Source: Bacteroidales bacterium
GTDB lineage: Bacteria > Bacteroidota > Bacteroidia > Bacteroidales > UBA932
NCBI GenBank assembly: GCA_015060335.1
Contig: SUYR01000003.1
Span: 1 to 64,000, forward strand
Direction of reading: 5' to 3'
DNA length: 64,000 nt
A program made the translations under genes and the position numbers. Under the pieces are notes generated by a model, which saw nothing but the letters and a program-made list of their open reading frames with translations, was not told the origin of the DNA and did no database searches. Each line of letters opens with the position of its first letter. Within the stretch, counting starts at the first letter, position 1. Positions 19,903 through 28,919 of this stretch are shown here, piece after piece.

Positions 19903-22269
19903 CTACATTCCTTCAGTGAGAGAGTAAGGCTTGTCTTCAGCAGAAACGCCTCGTCTCCTGTCCGGTTTTGAAGCCATGACGAACTCCCAGACACCGCCCT
20001 CGAGTATATCCTGATGAGTCACATATGTCCTGTCGTATTTCTCGCCATTGATATACAGGGCCTTGACATATCTGTTTTCGTCACTTACTCCGTCCGCCTT
20101 GATTTCAAGTGTCTTGCCATTGTGCAGAGCAAGTCTGACATATGGAAGATAAGGTGCTCCGAGCACATACTGGTCCGTACCGGGACATACCGGATAGAAT
20201 CCCATAGCAGAGAATATATACCATGCCGACATCTGTCCGCAGTCGTCATTGCCGCTGAGCCCACGGATGTTGTTTCGGTACATCCTGTTCATTATCTCAC
20301 GAAGCCAATACTGGCTCTTCCACGGCTGCGAAGTCCACGCATAGAGATACGGAACATGATGACTCGGCTCATTGCCATGCACATACCCTCCCAGGAGGCA
20401 GTCCGCCGTAATGTCCTCATTCCTGATATAATACTCTTCCGGCAGATGCATCCCGAACAGGTCGTCAAGTCTCTTGACAAAGGCCTTGTCTCCTCCCATG
20501 ATATCCATGAGTCCCTTCACATCAAAAGGCACATGAAAGGAAAAATTCCAGGAATTTCCCTCGATGAAGCCTTCACCATGAGTCTGAAGCACGTCAAACT
20601 CCTTCTTGAATGAGCCGTCAGTATAGCGAGGGCGTGCAAAACCGGTCTCCATGTCGTAAACATTGCGGTAGTATAGGGCCCTCTTCATATACTCATCTGC
20701 AATATCCTTTCTGCCTGCCTTGAGAGCGGCATTATATACAGTCCAGTCGTCATATGCATATTCCAACGTAGTGGAAGCCGCTGTAGAAACGACATCCATA
20801 GGGACATACCCCAGCTCCATATATTCACCCAATCCCGCGTAATATGGTACTGTAGAAGTACTTACCATGGCGTCAAATGCCTCGTCGGAAGCCTCATGCA
20901 CATTCTTCACAATCGCATCCGACAGCACCGGTACTGCATGATAACCGCTCATGCACCAGTTCTCATTTCCCATATGGCTCCATATCGGAAGCATCCCATG
21001 CACACTCTGCTGCTGGTGCTTAATCATCGAGCTCACCATATCAGCGCTGCGTCGAGGCTGTATGATATTCATCAGAGGATGCTCAGCACGGTAAGTGTCC
21101 CAAAGCGAGAATACTGTATAGTTGGTAAAGCCGTCAGCCTTATGTATATTGTGGTCCAGTCCGCGATAGCTGCCGTCCACATCCATATATACCGACGGGT
21201 TGATCATTGTATGGTACAGGGAAGTGTAGAACATGACCTTCTGATCCTCCGTGCCATCCACATCAAACATCGAAAGTTCCTTATCCCAGGCATCGGAGGC
21301 TTCCTTGGCGATCTGCCCGAAACTCTTTCCCTCAGCCTCAGCCTTGAGATTCTTCAATGCGCCTTCGGTACTTACAGCCGACAACGCCACCTTGACCACA
21401 AGTGCCCTGTCTGCATCCGTATCGAAACAGAAATAAGCAGCCATATCCCGTCCTGCCATCTCCGGAAAATTCTTTTCCTGTCTGAAACGCCTCCAGAAAC
21501 CTTTGTACAGCACCTTGTCCCTGTCCTCGTATCCGTATTCCCTTACCGGCTGCGAGAAAGAGATGGCGAAATAAGTGTAATTTGTCCTTGCCCATCCGTT
21601 CGTGATCCTATATCCCGTAATCAGGCTGTCGTTTTCCACTCTGAGCACAGACCACAGTACCTTTCCATCATAATTATATATGCCATGACCAAGATCCAGA
21701 ACGAGATGTCCCTTCTCATTTTCAGGGAATGTATATTTATGCACACCCACCCTCGGAGTGGCAGTCAGCTGAGCTTTCACCTTGCTGTCCTCAAGCATGA
21801 CCTCATAATATCCGGGATATGATTTTTCCGTATCATGCGAAAAACGGCTGCGGTAACCGGAGGCAGGATCCGACGCATTTCCCGGCACCAGCTTCACATC
21901 TGCTACACCCGGCATAAGCAGGATATCTCCCAGATCGGAATGGCCCGTTCCGCTGAAATGAGTATGGCTGAATCCCACGATAGTACTGTCGGAATATTGG
22001 TAGCCGGCACAGTACTTATATGTAGCTTTCTGATATACTCCGTCTATATTATGAGGGATATTCTCTGTATCCGGACTCAGCTGGACAGCTCCGAAAGGAA
22101 CACATGCACCCGGAAAAGTATGCCCCATTCCGTCAGTACCGATCATCGGATTCACATATTTTGAAGGAGCATCCGCAGACATCTGAAGCATTGCACCAAG
22201 AAACATCTCGGCTGCTATCATAATAACTCTGATTCCTTTCATATACATCACATGTTTTTCATCACGCAA
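19903..22269 (-). CDS. GH92 family alpha-mannosidase (start probably internal Met near 22242)
   Basis: YVNPMIGTDGMGHTFPGACVPFGAVQLSPDT, GNDDCGQMSAWYIFSAMGFYPVCPG. Confidence 0.94.
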   Translation of the reverse strand: MRDEKHVMYMKGIRVIMIAAEMFLGAMLQMSADAPSKYVNPMIGTDGMGHTFPGACVPFGAVQLSPDTENIPHNIDGVYQKATYKYCAGYQYSDSTIVGFSHTHFSGTGHSDLGDILLMPGVADVKLVPGNASDPASGYRSRFSHDTEKSYPGYYEVMLEDSKVKAQLTATPRVGVHKYTFPENEKGHLVLDLGHGIYNYDGKVLWSVLRVENDSLITGYRITNGWARTNYTYFAISFSQPVREYGYEDRDKVLYKGFWRRFRQEKNFPEMAGRDMAAYFCFDTDADRALVVKVALSAVSTEGALKNLKAEAEGKSFGQIAKEASDAWDKELSMFDVDGTEDQKVMFYTSLYHTMINPSVYMDVDGSYRGLDHNIHKADGFTNYTVFSLWDTYRAEHPLMNIIQPRRSADMVSSMIKHQQQSVHGMLPIWSHMGNENWCMSGYHAVPVLSDAIVKNVHEASDEAFDAMVSTSTVPYYAGLGEYMELGYVPMDVVSTAASTTLEYAYDDWTVYNAALKAGRKDIADEYMKRALYYRNVYDMETGFARPRYTDGSFKKEFDVLQTHGEGFIEGNSWNFSFHVPFDVKGLMDIMGGDKAFVKRLDDLFGMHLPEEYYIRNEDITADCLLGGYVHGNEPSHHVPYLYAWTSQPWKSQYWLREIMNRMYRNNIRGLSGNDDCGQMSAWYIFSAMGFYPVCPGTDQYVLGAPYLPYVRLALHNGKTLEIKADGVSDENRYVKALYINGEKYDRTYVTHQDILEGGVWEFVMASKPDRRRGVSAEDKPYSLTEGM

Positions 22270-22286
22270 AACTACAAAACTTTTTG

Positions 22287-22294
22287 TACTTTTG
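22287..22294 (+). promoter_or_regulatory. Bacteroidetes -7 promoter element for dus
   Basis: TACTTTTG 8 nt before ATG 22303. Confidence 0.45.
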
Positions 22295-22302
22295 CGGACT
22301 GT

Positions 22303-23370
22303 ATGAAGATAGGAAATCTAGAACTTGGAGAAAAACCGCTGTTTCTTGCGCCGATGGAGGATGTGACTGACGCATCCTTCAGATTCATATGCAAGGAATT
22401 CGGTGCTGATATGATGTACACGGAATTCATATCCTCTGACGGGCTCATCCGTGATGCCCGTAAATCTCTAGAAAAGCTGGTGACATATGACTACGAGGCC
22501 CCTATCGGCATACAGATATATGGAAACATCCCTGAAGCAATGGTAGATGCTGCCGTAATGGCAGAGAAGGCAGCAGAGATCTCGGCAGAGCTTGAGAGCG
22601 TAAAGGGAGTGTCAGGAGCCGGTCACGGAGCAGACCTTGTGGATATAAATTTCGGTTGCCCGGTCAACAAGATTGCCCGCAGAGGAGCAGGCTCGGGAAT
22701 GATGAGGGAGCCTGACAAGATGGTAGAAATCACCCGGAAGGTGGTGGAAGCCGTAAAACTTCCTGTGACCGTCAAGACCCGTCTGGGCTGGGACGAGGAC
22801 TCGAAGATCATTGTGGAGCTCGCAGAAAGGCTTCAGGATGTGGGCATCCAGGCCCTTACCGTCCACGGGCGTACCCGCTGTCAGATGTACTCGGGAGAAG
22901 CAGACTGGACGCTGATAGGAAAGATCAAGGAAAATCCGCGCATGCATATCCCCATCATCGGAAACGGTGACATAAATTCCCCTCAGAAAGCAAAGGAATA
23001 TTTCGACAGATACGGAGTTGACGGCATCATGATTGGCAGAGCCACATATGGCCATCCGTGGATATTCAAGGAAATAAAGCACTATCTCAGTACCGGGGAA
23101 CTGCTGAGCCCGATGAGCGTGACAGACAGGGTTGCACTTGCAAAGAGGCATCTTGCCAAGTCGTTGGAAATCAAGGGAGACAGAGTTGGAATACTGGAGA
23201 TGCGCCGCCATCTGTCATGCTATTTCAAGGGATTGCCGGACTTCAAGGAGACCAGACTCAAGCTGGTGACAATCAACGATCCGGCAGAACTGTTCGGAAC
23301 TTTGGATTACATTGCGGAAAGATGGGGAGAAGAGCCGGCTCCCGACGCATCGAATGTATATGGCGTATAG
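22303..23370 (+). CDS. dusB: tRNA-dihydrouridine synthase
   Basis: APMEDVTDASFR, NFGCPVNKIARRGAGSGMM, HGRTRCQMYSG; the track start at 22252 overlaps the promoter and the divergent gene, so Met at 22303 preferred. Confidence 0.93.
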   Translation: MKIGNLELGEKPLFLAPMEDVTDASFRFICKEFGADMMYTEFISSDGLIRDARKSLEKLVTYDYEAPIGIQIYGNIPEAMVDAAVMAEKAAEISAELESVKGVSGAGHGADLVDINFGCPVNKIARRGAGSGMMREPDKMVEITRKVVEAVKLPVTVKTRLGWDEDSKIIVELAERLQDVGIQALTVHGRTRCQMYSGEADWTLIGKIKENPRMHIPIIGNGDINSPQKAKEYFDRYGVDGIMIGRATYGHPWIFKEIKHYLSTGELLSPMSVTDRVALAKRHLAKSLEIKGDRVGILEMRRHLSCYFKGLPDFKETRLKLVTINDPAELFGTLDYIAERWGEEPAPDASNVYGV

Positions 23371-23388
23371 ACTTACACAGACAGGACT

Positions 23389-24519
23389 ATGATAGACAAG
23401 ATATTACTTTTTCCCTACTGGTTTGCCCTCAAGCTGAGGCATCTGATGTTTGACTGCGGACTTCGCAAGGTAAATACCACTGAAGTGCCGTCAATATGTG
23501 TAGGCAACATAGCCGTCGGAGGCACAGGCAAGACTCCGCATACTGAAATGCTGTTGCGCATGCTTCTCTCGGACCGGGAGTGGGGAGGGAAAAACATTGC
23601 AGTGCTATCCAGAGGATACAAGCGCAAGACAAAAGGTTTCCAGCAGGTGATGGCAGACGGAACTGCAAAGGAATATGGAGACGAACCTCTCCAGATAAAG
23701 AACAAATTCCCTATGGTCACAGTGGCCGTAGACAAGTCACGCAAGGAAGGCTGTGATTTCCTTTGCCATCCTGAGACTCTCCACACCTCGAAGGCAGGAC
23801 GCAGATGCATGCACAAGGAGGTAAAGAAAGCGGACCTGATAATACTTGACGACGCATTCCAGCACAGATCCATAAAAGCCTCTGTATCAATAGTTCTTAT
23901 TGACTTCAACAGACCTCTGTTCAAGGACCATATAATTCCGCTCGGCAAGCTCCGTGACCTCCCAGAAAGAATCAATGCGGCGGATATCGTCATCGTGACT
24001 AAATGTCCTGGCGACCTCAACGCATGGGAAAGGTGCAGGTGGAGCGAAGCGCTCGGAGTGAAGATGTACGACAACCATACCTGCTGCGGTACCCGCAAGA
24101 ACGGTAGAAAACAGCATGTATTCTTTACCAAGACAAGCTACGGACCAGCCCTTCCTATATTCCCTGAAGGCGATGCAAGATATGTATATTCACAGAAGCT
24201 CACCCTCTTCTCCGGCATAGCGAACGACACTCCTTTAAGGCATTACCTGAGCAGCAGTTACAAGATAGTCAGACATCTGAATTTCCCTGACCACCACAAA
24301 TTCAGCCGTGCGGACATAAGGGAGATCGAAAAAGCCGCAGGAGGATATCCTACATCAGTGGTCATGACCACAGAAAAAGATTGTCAGAGAATCCGCGACT
24401 GCCGCAAGATCTCTGACAACCTGAAGCTTAGACTGTTCTATACTCCTATCCAGTCCGAATTCCTGTCCGAACAGGAGAATGAGACTTTTACTGCCGTTCT
24501 GAAGGCTTACCTGAAATAA
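23389..24519 (+). CDS. lpxK: tetraacyldisaccharide 4'-kinase
   Basis: VPSICVGNIAVGGTGKTPHTEML, LLDDAFQHRSIKASVSIVLIDF-type motif. Confidence 0.94.
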   Translation: MIDKILLFPYWFALKLRHLMFDCGLRKVNTTEVPSICVGNIAVGGTGKTPHTEMLLRMLLSDREWGGKNIAVLSRGYKRKTKGFQQVMADGTAKEYGDEPLQIKNKFPMVTVAVDKSRKEGCDFLCHPETLHTSKAGRRCMHKEVKKADLIILDDAFQHRSIKASVSIVLIDFNRPLFKDHIIPLGKLRDLPERINAADIVIVTKCPGDLNAWERCRWSEALGVKMYDNHTCCGTRKNGRKQHVFFTKTSYGPALPIFPEGDARYVYSQKLTLFSGIANDTPLRHYLSSSYKIVRHLNFPDHHKFSRADIREIEKAAGGYPTSVVMTTEKDCQRIRDCRKISDNLKLRLFYTPIQSEFLSEQENETFTAVLKAYLK

Positions 24520-25600
24520 CCTCGTTCTGCACTTCTACGGAAGCCTCATGGATAGCGTTGAACACATCTTCCACAAATCCCTTAGGCAGGCCGTATTCTT
24601 TACCTTTCTCCACCACTTTTGCAAGGAGAGAATCCCAGCGTGATGTCTGAAGAATGGCGATATTGTTGTTCTTCTTATACTCACCTATCTGACGGCTTAT
24701 GTTCATACGTGAAGCCAGGGTATAAAGAAGGTTCTCGTCAAGGATATCGATCTTTGCACGCAGCTGGTCGATGTTTTCCTTCCATTCCTTTGCATCAGAA
24801 TCAGAATCCCTTACTGTAATCTTGTTATAGAGCATATCCTTCAGTTCTGCCGGAGTAAGCTGCTGCTTCGCATCACTGAGAGCGCATGAAGGATTACAAT
24901 GTGATTCTATCATAAGTCCCTCAAAACCAAGATCAAGTGACCTCTGGCTCAGATCGAGGATATAATCCTTGCAGCCGGCCATATGGCTTGGATCCACAAA
25001 GAACGGAAGTTCCGGATAACGGCTGCGGAGCTCGATAGCAATCTGCCACTGAGGGTCATTTCTGTATTTGATCTTGTCCACTGTAGAGAATCCTCTGTGA
25101 ATCACTCCCAGCTTCTTGATTCCGGCATTGTTCAGACGCTCAAGCGCTCCGATCCACAAGTCGATATCAGGATTGACAGGATTCTTCACAAGGACAGGTA
25201 TATCCGTATCCGCCAAAGCATCCGCGATTTCCTGTACGAGGAACGGATTGGCTGTAGTTCTGGCTCCGATCCAAACCAGATCCACGCCATGCTTGATGCA
25301 TTCGAACACATGCTTCTCGCTGGCAACTTCTGTCGAAATCTTCAGACCGTATTCCTTCTTGACTCTCTGCATCCACTTCAGGCCCGGAACTCCTATTCCC
25401 TCAAACGAACCTGGATGAGTCCTCGGTTTCCATATTCCTGCACGGAAGACATTGATTCCTAAATCACGGAGTCCCTGTGCTGTCTCCATTACCTGTTCCT
25501 CCGTCTCAGCGCTGCATGGTCCCGCAACGACACTTGGTCTTGGCTCCGTAAACATTCCCCACTCATACAGAGGAATGAGATCTAATTTCTTGTTTGCCAT
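24488..25600 (-). CDS. bifunctional 3-deoxy-7-phosphoheptulonate synthase / chorismate mutase
   Basis: VAGPCSAETEEQ, DPSHMAGCKDYI (DAHP synthase); C-terminal chorismate mutase type II helices (LRAKIDILDENLLYTLASRM). Confidence 0.93.
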   Translation of the reverse strand: MANKKLDLIPLYEWGMFTEPRPSVVAGPCSAETEEQVMETAQGLRDLGINVFRAGIWKPRTHPGSFEGIGVPGLKWMQRVKKEYGLKISTEVASEKHVFECIKHGVDLVWIGARTTANPFLVQEIADALADTDIPVLVKNPVNPDIDLWIGALERLNNAGIKKLGVIHRGFSTVDKIKYRNDPQWQIAIELRSRYPELPFFVDPSHMAGCKDYILDLSQRSLDLGFEGLMIESHCNPSCALSDAKQQLTPAELKDMLYNKITVRDSDSDAKEWKENIDQLRAKIDILDENLLYTLASRMNISRQIGEYKKNNNIAILQTSRWDSLLAKVVEKGKEYGLPKGFVEDVFNAIHEASVEVQNEVISGKPSERQ

Positions 25601-25607
25601 AATATGC

Positions 25608-26462
25608 TTATCTAATGATTCTTCTTATCTTGTTGGCTTCCTCTATAAGGCCACGTACCGCTTCTTCGTCACAATCCGCTATGGCCTTGCGGAAATCATT
25701 CATCTTCTCAATATATGTATCCATCACATGCAGGATATTATCCCTGTTCTGCGAAAGTATAGGCGTCCACATGTCCGGACTGCTCTTTGCCAGACGGACA
25801 GTAGATGAGAATCCTCCAGACGCCAGGTCGAATATATGCTTTTCATCCCTCTCCTTGTCAAGCACAGTAAGGGCAAGTGCGAAAGAAGTGACATGAGAGA
25901 TATGGGACACATATGCCGTATGAACATCATGATTTGATGAATTCATATATATTGTCCTCATATTCAGAGTCTTATACAAATCTTCAACTATCCTCACAGC
26001 CCTGTTGTCGGACTCCTCGGGATCACATATGATACATGCATGGCCATCGAACAGACCCGGCATCGCAGCCCACGGACCACTATATTCCGTTCCGGCCATA
26101 GGATGAGAAGCCACATACATCTTTCTGCAAGGATGATATTTCACACATCGCGAAAGATGTTCCTTTGTCGAGCACACATCGATCACTACCTTTCCTGCCG
26201 CTTCTGTCAGAGCGAAACGGTCAAGCACTTTAGGAAGAAGCTTCACTGCCGCACCCACAGGCACTGCCAGCACGATCAGATCGCTCTGGTCTACACAGTC
26301 CTCGAACGAGAGGACCTTATCCACAAGACCTATCTTTTCCGCAGCAGCCGCATTGACCGGCTCGGCCTCGACTCCATATACCTCATCTGCGAATCCCCTT
26401 CTCTTGAGGTCAATCGCCATGGAACCGCCAATAAGTCCCAGTCCTATGATTCCTGTCTTCAT
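25608..26462 (-). CDS. tyrA: prephenate dehydrogenase
   Basis: GIIGLGLIGGSMAIDLK, ASHPMAGTEYSG. Confidence 0.93.
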   Translation of the reverse strand: MKTGIIGLGLIGGSMAIDLKRRGFADEVYGVEAEPVNAAAAEKIGLVDKVLSFEDCVDQSDLIVLAVPVGAAVKLLPKVLDRFALTEAAGKVVIDVCSTKEHLSRCVKYHPCRKMYVASHPMAGTEYSGPWAAMPGLFDGHACIICDPEESDNRAVRIVEDLYKTLNMRTIYMNSSNHDVHTAYVSHISHVTSFALALTVLDKERDEKHIFDLASGGFSSTVRLAKSSPDMWTPILSQNRDNILHVMDTYIEKMNDFRKAIADCDEEAVRGLIEEANKIRRIIR

Positions 26463-26497
26463 AATACAACTCTCTATCTATCAATCACATATCTACT

Positions 26498-26525
26498 ACG
26501 CCTGCTCCCCAAAGCACGCAGGCAT
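26498..26525. repeat. hairpin element family B, copy 2 (inside the aromatic operon)
   Basis: minus strand ATGCCTGCGTGCTTTGGGGAGCAGGCGT; matches 33051-33078 and 61514-61541. Confidence 0.8.
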
Positions 26526-26553
26526 CTAAAGTATCCTACTGATTACCAACAAC

Positions 26554-27744
26554 TTAGAGGATGACGCTTTTAATCTTCTGTGCCGCTTTCTTCAGCACCT
26601 CCGGTTTCGCGCAGAGCGATATACGTATATAGTCCTCGCCATTCTTTCCGAAAATGAATCCCGGAGTTATGAACACTCCCGCCTCATACAGAATCCTGTC
26701 CGATACGCTCTGTCCGGGCGACACTCCCTCAGAGGATTCAGATGACACTCTGCCCCATAGGAACATTCCCGAAGAATCATGATCATATTCAGCACCGAGC
26801 AGGTCGAATATCTCACCAGCCAGTACCCTGCGTCTGCGGTATTCGTCATTCAGTTGTGCAAACCATTCCGATTCTTGCGCCAGAGCCTCCACAGCAGCAA
26901 GCTGAAGTGGCTTGAACATGCCTGAATCCATCTGGCTCTTGACCTTGAGCACCTGTGCTATGATCTCACAATCTCCTGCCACCATTCCGATACGCCAGCC
27001 TGCCATATTGTGTGCCTTGCTGAGCGAGTTGAGTTCCAGGCAGCATTCCTTTGCACGCGGCTGGGACAGTATCGACAACGGATTGTCATTCAGGATGAAA
27101 CTATACGGATTGTCATTACATATCAATATATTGTGCCTGAGAGCGAAATCCACAAGCTTCGCATACAGTTCTTCCGTAGCCGGAGCCCCGGTAGGCATGT
27201 TAGGATAATTGGTCCACATTATCTTCACTCCACTCAGGTCCATCTTCTCCAGCGCCTCGAAATCCGGCTGCCAACCGTTTTCCGCCTTCAGGTCATATGT
27301 CAGAATCTCAGCCTCTACCAGTTTAGATGCCGACGAGTAAGTAGGATAACCGGGATCCGGCACCAGAACCTTGTCACCTTTGTCCAGAAAAGCCATCGAT
27401 ATGAGCAGGATTCCTTCCTTGGAGCCCACCAGAGGCTGTATTTCCCTCACAGGATCCAGGCTCACACCATACCATCTTGCATACCAGTCTGCAAATGCCT
27501 GTCTCAGCTGAGGAATACCCACATAACTCTGATAAGCATGGTTACCACCCTGCTGAGCCGCCTGGCATAATGCCTCGATTGCAGGCATCGGAGGCATGCC
27601 GTCAGGAGATCCTATACCCAGATTGATCACAAGATCCTCACCTGCTGCCGCCCTTTCCGCATTCATGGCAGCTATTTCCTTGAGCTTGCGGGAGAAATAG
27701 TACTCCTGCACTGACTCTGTTCTTTTTGCCGGTTGTATTATCAT
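26554..27744 (-). CDS. pyridoxal-phosphate aminotransferase class I/II
   Basis: SYVGIPQLRQAFADWY, NYPNMPTGA, SLSKAHNMAGWRIG. Confidence 0.93.
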   Translation of the reverse strand: MIIQPAKRTESVQEYYFSRKLKEIAAMNAERAAAGEDLVINLGIGSPDGMPPMPAIEALCQAAQQGGNHAYQSYVGIPQLRQAFADWYARWYGVSLDPVREIQPLVGSKEGILLISMAFLDKGDKVLVPDPGYPTYSSASKLVEAEILTYDLKAENGWQPDFEALEKMDLSGVKIMWTNYPNMPTGAPATEELYAKLVDFALRHNILICNDNPYSFILNDNPLSILSQPRAKECCLELNSLSKAHNMAGWRIGMVAGDCEIIAQVLKVKSQMDSGMFKPLQLAAVEALAQESEWFAQLNDEYRRRRVLAGEIFDLLGAEYDHDSSGMFLWGRVSSESSEGVSPGQSVSDRILYEAGVFITPGFIFGKNGEDYIRISLCAKPEVLKKAAQKIKSVIL

Positions 27745-27745
27745 A

Positions 27746-28591
27746 TTACACTGCTGCTACGTATTCACCTAATATATTGAGATCCTTCATAAGAGGACGG
27801 ACTGCAGAAATAGCCTGCTCATAACGCACATAATCATCAAACTTTATGTCCACATAGAAGAAATACTGCCACTCCTGACCCGGAATCGGAAGAGACTGGA
27901 TTCTCGTAAGATTCATATCATAGAACGACAATATAGTCAGGATATGGGCAAGAGATCCCGGAGTATGAGGCAGGGTGAAGCACATGGAAGCCTTGTTTAT
28001 CTTCTGCCTGTCCACCTGGAACGAATCATCCAGAACAAGGAATCTTGTGAAATTCTGCTTGTAGGTCTCGATGCTCTCTGCGAGAATCTCTAGTCCGTAA
28101 AGCTCTGCTGCAAGAGTTGACGCCACAGCTCCTACTCCCTTGATTCCTTCTGCTGCCACATCTGCAGCTGCCTTTGCAGTATCCTCTGACTCCACCAGAC
28201 GTATCCACGGATAATCCTTGAAGAATTCACGTGTCTGGTTTATAGCCATATAATGAGTACGCACCTCCTTGATGTCCTCTATCTTCTGACCCGGTATCGC
28301 CATCAGATTCTGCTGAATCCTAAGGAACACCTCGCCCTTTATCTTGCGGTCATACTTACGGAGAAGTTCAAAGTTGGGGAGAAGTCCGCCGGAAACCGTA
28401 TTCTCTATCGCCATCACGGCAGCGTCCGCCTTGTCTGCATCAATTGTCTTATAAAGACCGTCGAATGTCAGACACTCCACTATATCCGGCACAATATGAC
28501 CATGTTCTGCATAGAACTGACGTGCAGCCTGTTCATGAAAGCATCCTTTGACTCCCTGAATCGCTATCCTCTTATTATCCACAATACACAT
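27746..28591 (-). CDS. pheA: prephenate dehydratase with ACT domain
   Basis: IAIQGVKGCFHEQAARQF, IENTVSGG, CFTLPHTPGSLAHIL. Confidence 0.93.
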   Translation of the reverse strand: MCIVDNKRIAIQGVKGCFHEQAARQFYAEHGHIVPDIVECLTFDGLYKTIDADKADAAVMAIENTVSGGLLPNFELLRKYDRKIKGEVFLRIQQNLMAIPGQKIEDIKEVRTHYMAINQTREFFKDYPWIRLVESEDTAKAAADVAAEGIKGVGAVASTLAAELYGLEILAESIETYKQNFTRFLVLDDSFQVDRQKINKASMCFTLPHTPGSLAHILTILSFYDMNLTRIQSLPIPGQEWQYFFYVDIKFDDYVRYEQAISAVRPLMKDLNILGEYVAAV

Positions 28592-28623
28592 AACTTATTG
28601 TAATTCAATGACTTAATCCAACA

Positions 28624-28647
28624 AGGGTCGGAATTTTCAACGACCCT
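28624..28647 (-). other. hairpin in pheA 5' leader
   Basis: AGGGTCG-TTGAAAATTC-CGACCCT, 33 nt upstream of pheA ATG, no U-tract. Confidence 0.45.
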
Positions 28648-28697
28648 CAATCCGTCAAAACATTATTAATCAGGAACTTAGCCTACCGACTCAACCT

Positions 28698-28733
28698 GTA
28701 AAAAAAATACTGTCCGGCATGAAAACCGGACAG
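28698..28733 (-). terminator. attenuator terminator upstream of pheA
   Basis: minus strand CTGTCCGG-TTTTCATG-CCGGACAG-TATTTTTTTT. Confidence 0.85.
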
Positions 28734-28777
28734 CACATAAAATACATCTATATATACGATACGCAACCACCGGTCCA

Positions 28778-28837
28778 TCACCTTTTCTGGTAATAGAAGT
28801 AATAAAAACCGAAGCTGCTAAATCGATAAGTTCCCAT
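28778..28837 (-). CDS. Phe/Tyr-rich leader peptide MGTYRFSSFGFYYFYYQKR
   Basis: 20-codon frame ATG GGA ACT TAT CGA TTT AGC AGC TTC GGT TTT TAT TAC TTC TAT TAC CAG AAA AGG TGA; 9 of 19 residues are F/Y; between a -7 promoter element and a terminator ahead of pheA. Confidence 0.82.
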   Translation of the reverse strand: MGTYRFSSFGFYYFYYQKR

Positions 28838-28857
28838 AAAATGTCTTCTAACGGGTA

Positions 28858-28865
28858 CAAATATA
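28858..28865 (-). promoter_or_regulatory. Bacteroidetes -7 promoter element for the aromatic operon leader
   Basis: TATATTTG 20 nt before the leader-peptide ATG. Confidence 0.55.
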
Positions 28866-28919
28866 TAAATTATTCCTTTTCGTTATTCCGAAAAATGAAA
28901 AAATTTTGCCAAAGACAGA

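Noticed and set aside
22252-22302. N-terminal extension of the dus ORF
   Set aside because: Overlaps the divergent GH92 start and contains the promoter element; protein similarity begins at Met 22303.
28778-28837. Alternative idea that the frr-pheA gap encodes a stand-alone sRNA
   Set aside because: The aromatic-rich ORF, the competing helices and the downstream pheA operon fit an attenuator; a terminated leader RNA would be its product rather than a separate gene.
28678-28860. 60-aa ORF on the minus strand (MYPLEDILWELIDLAASVFITS...) in the frr-pheA gap
   Set aside because: It runs through the terminator hairpin and its U-tract. The 19-codon F/Y-rich frame in another register fits the context far better.
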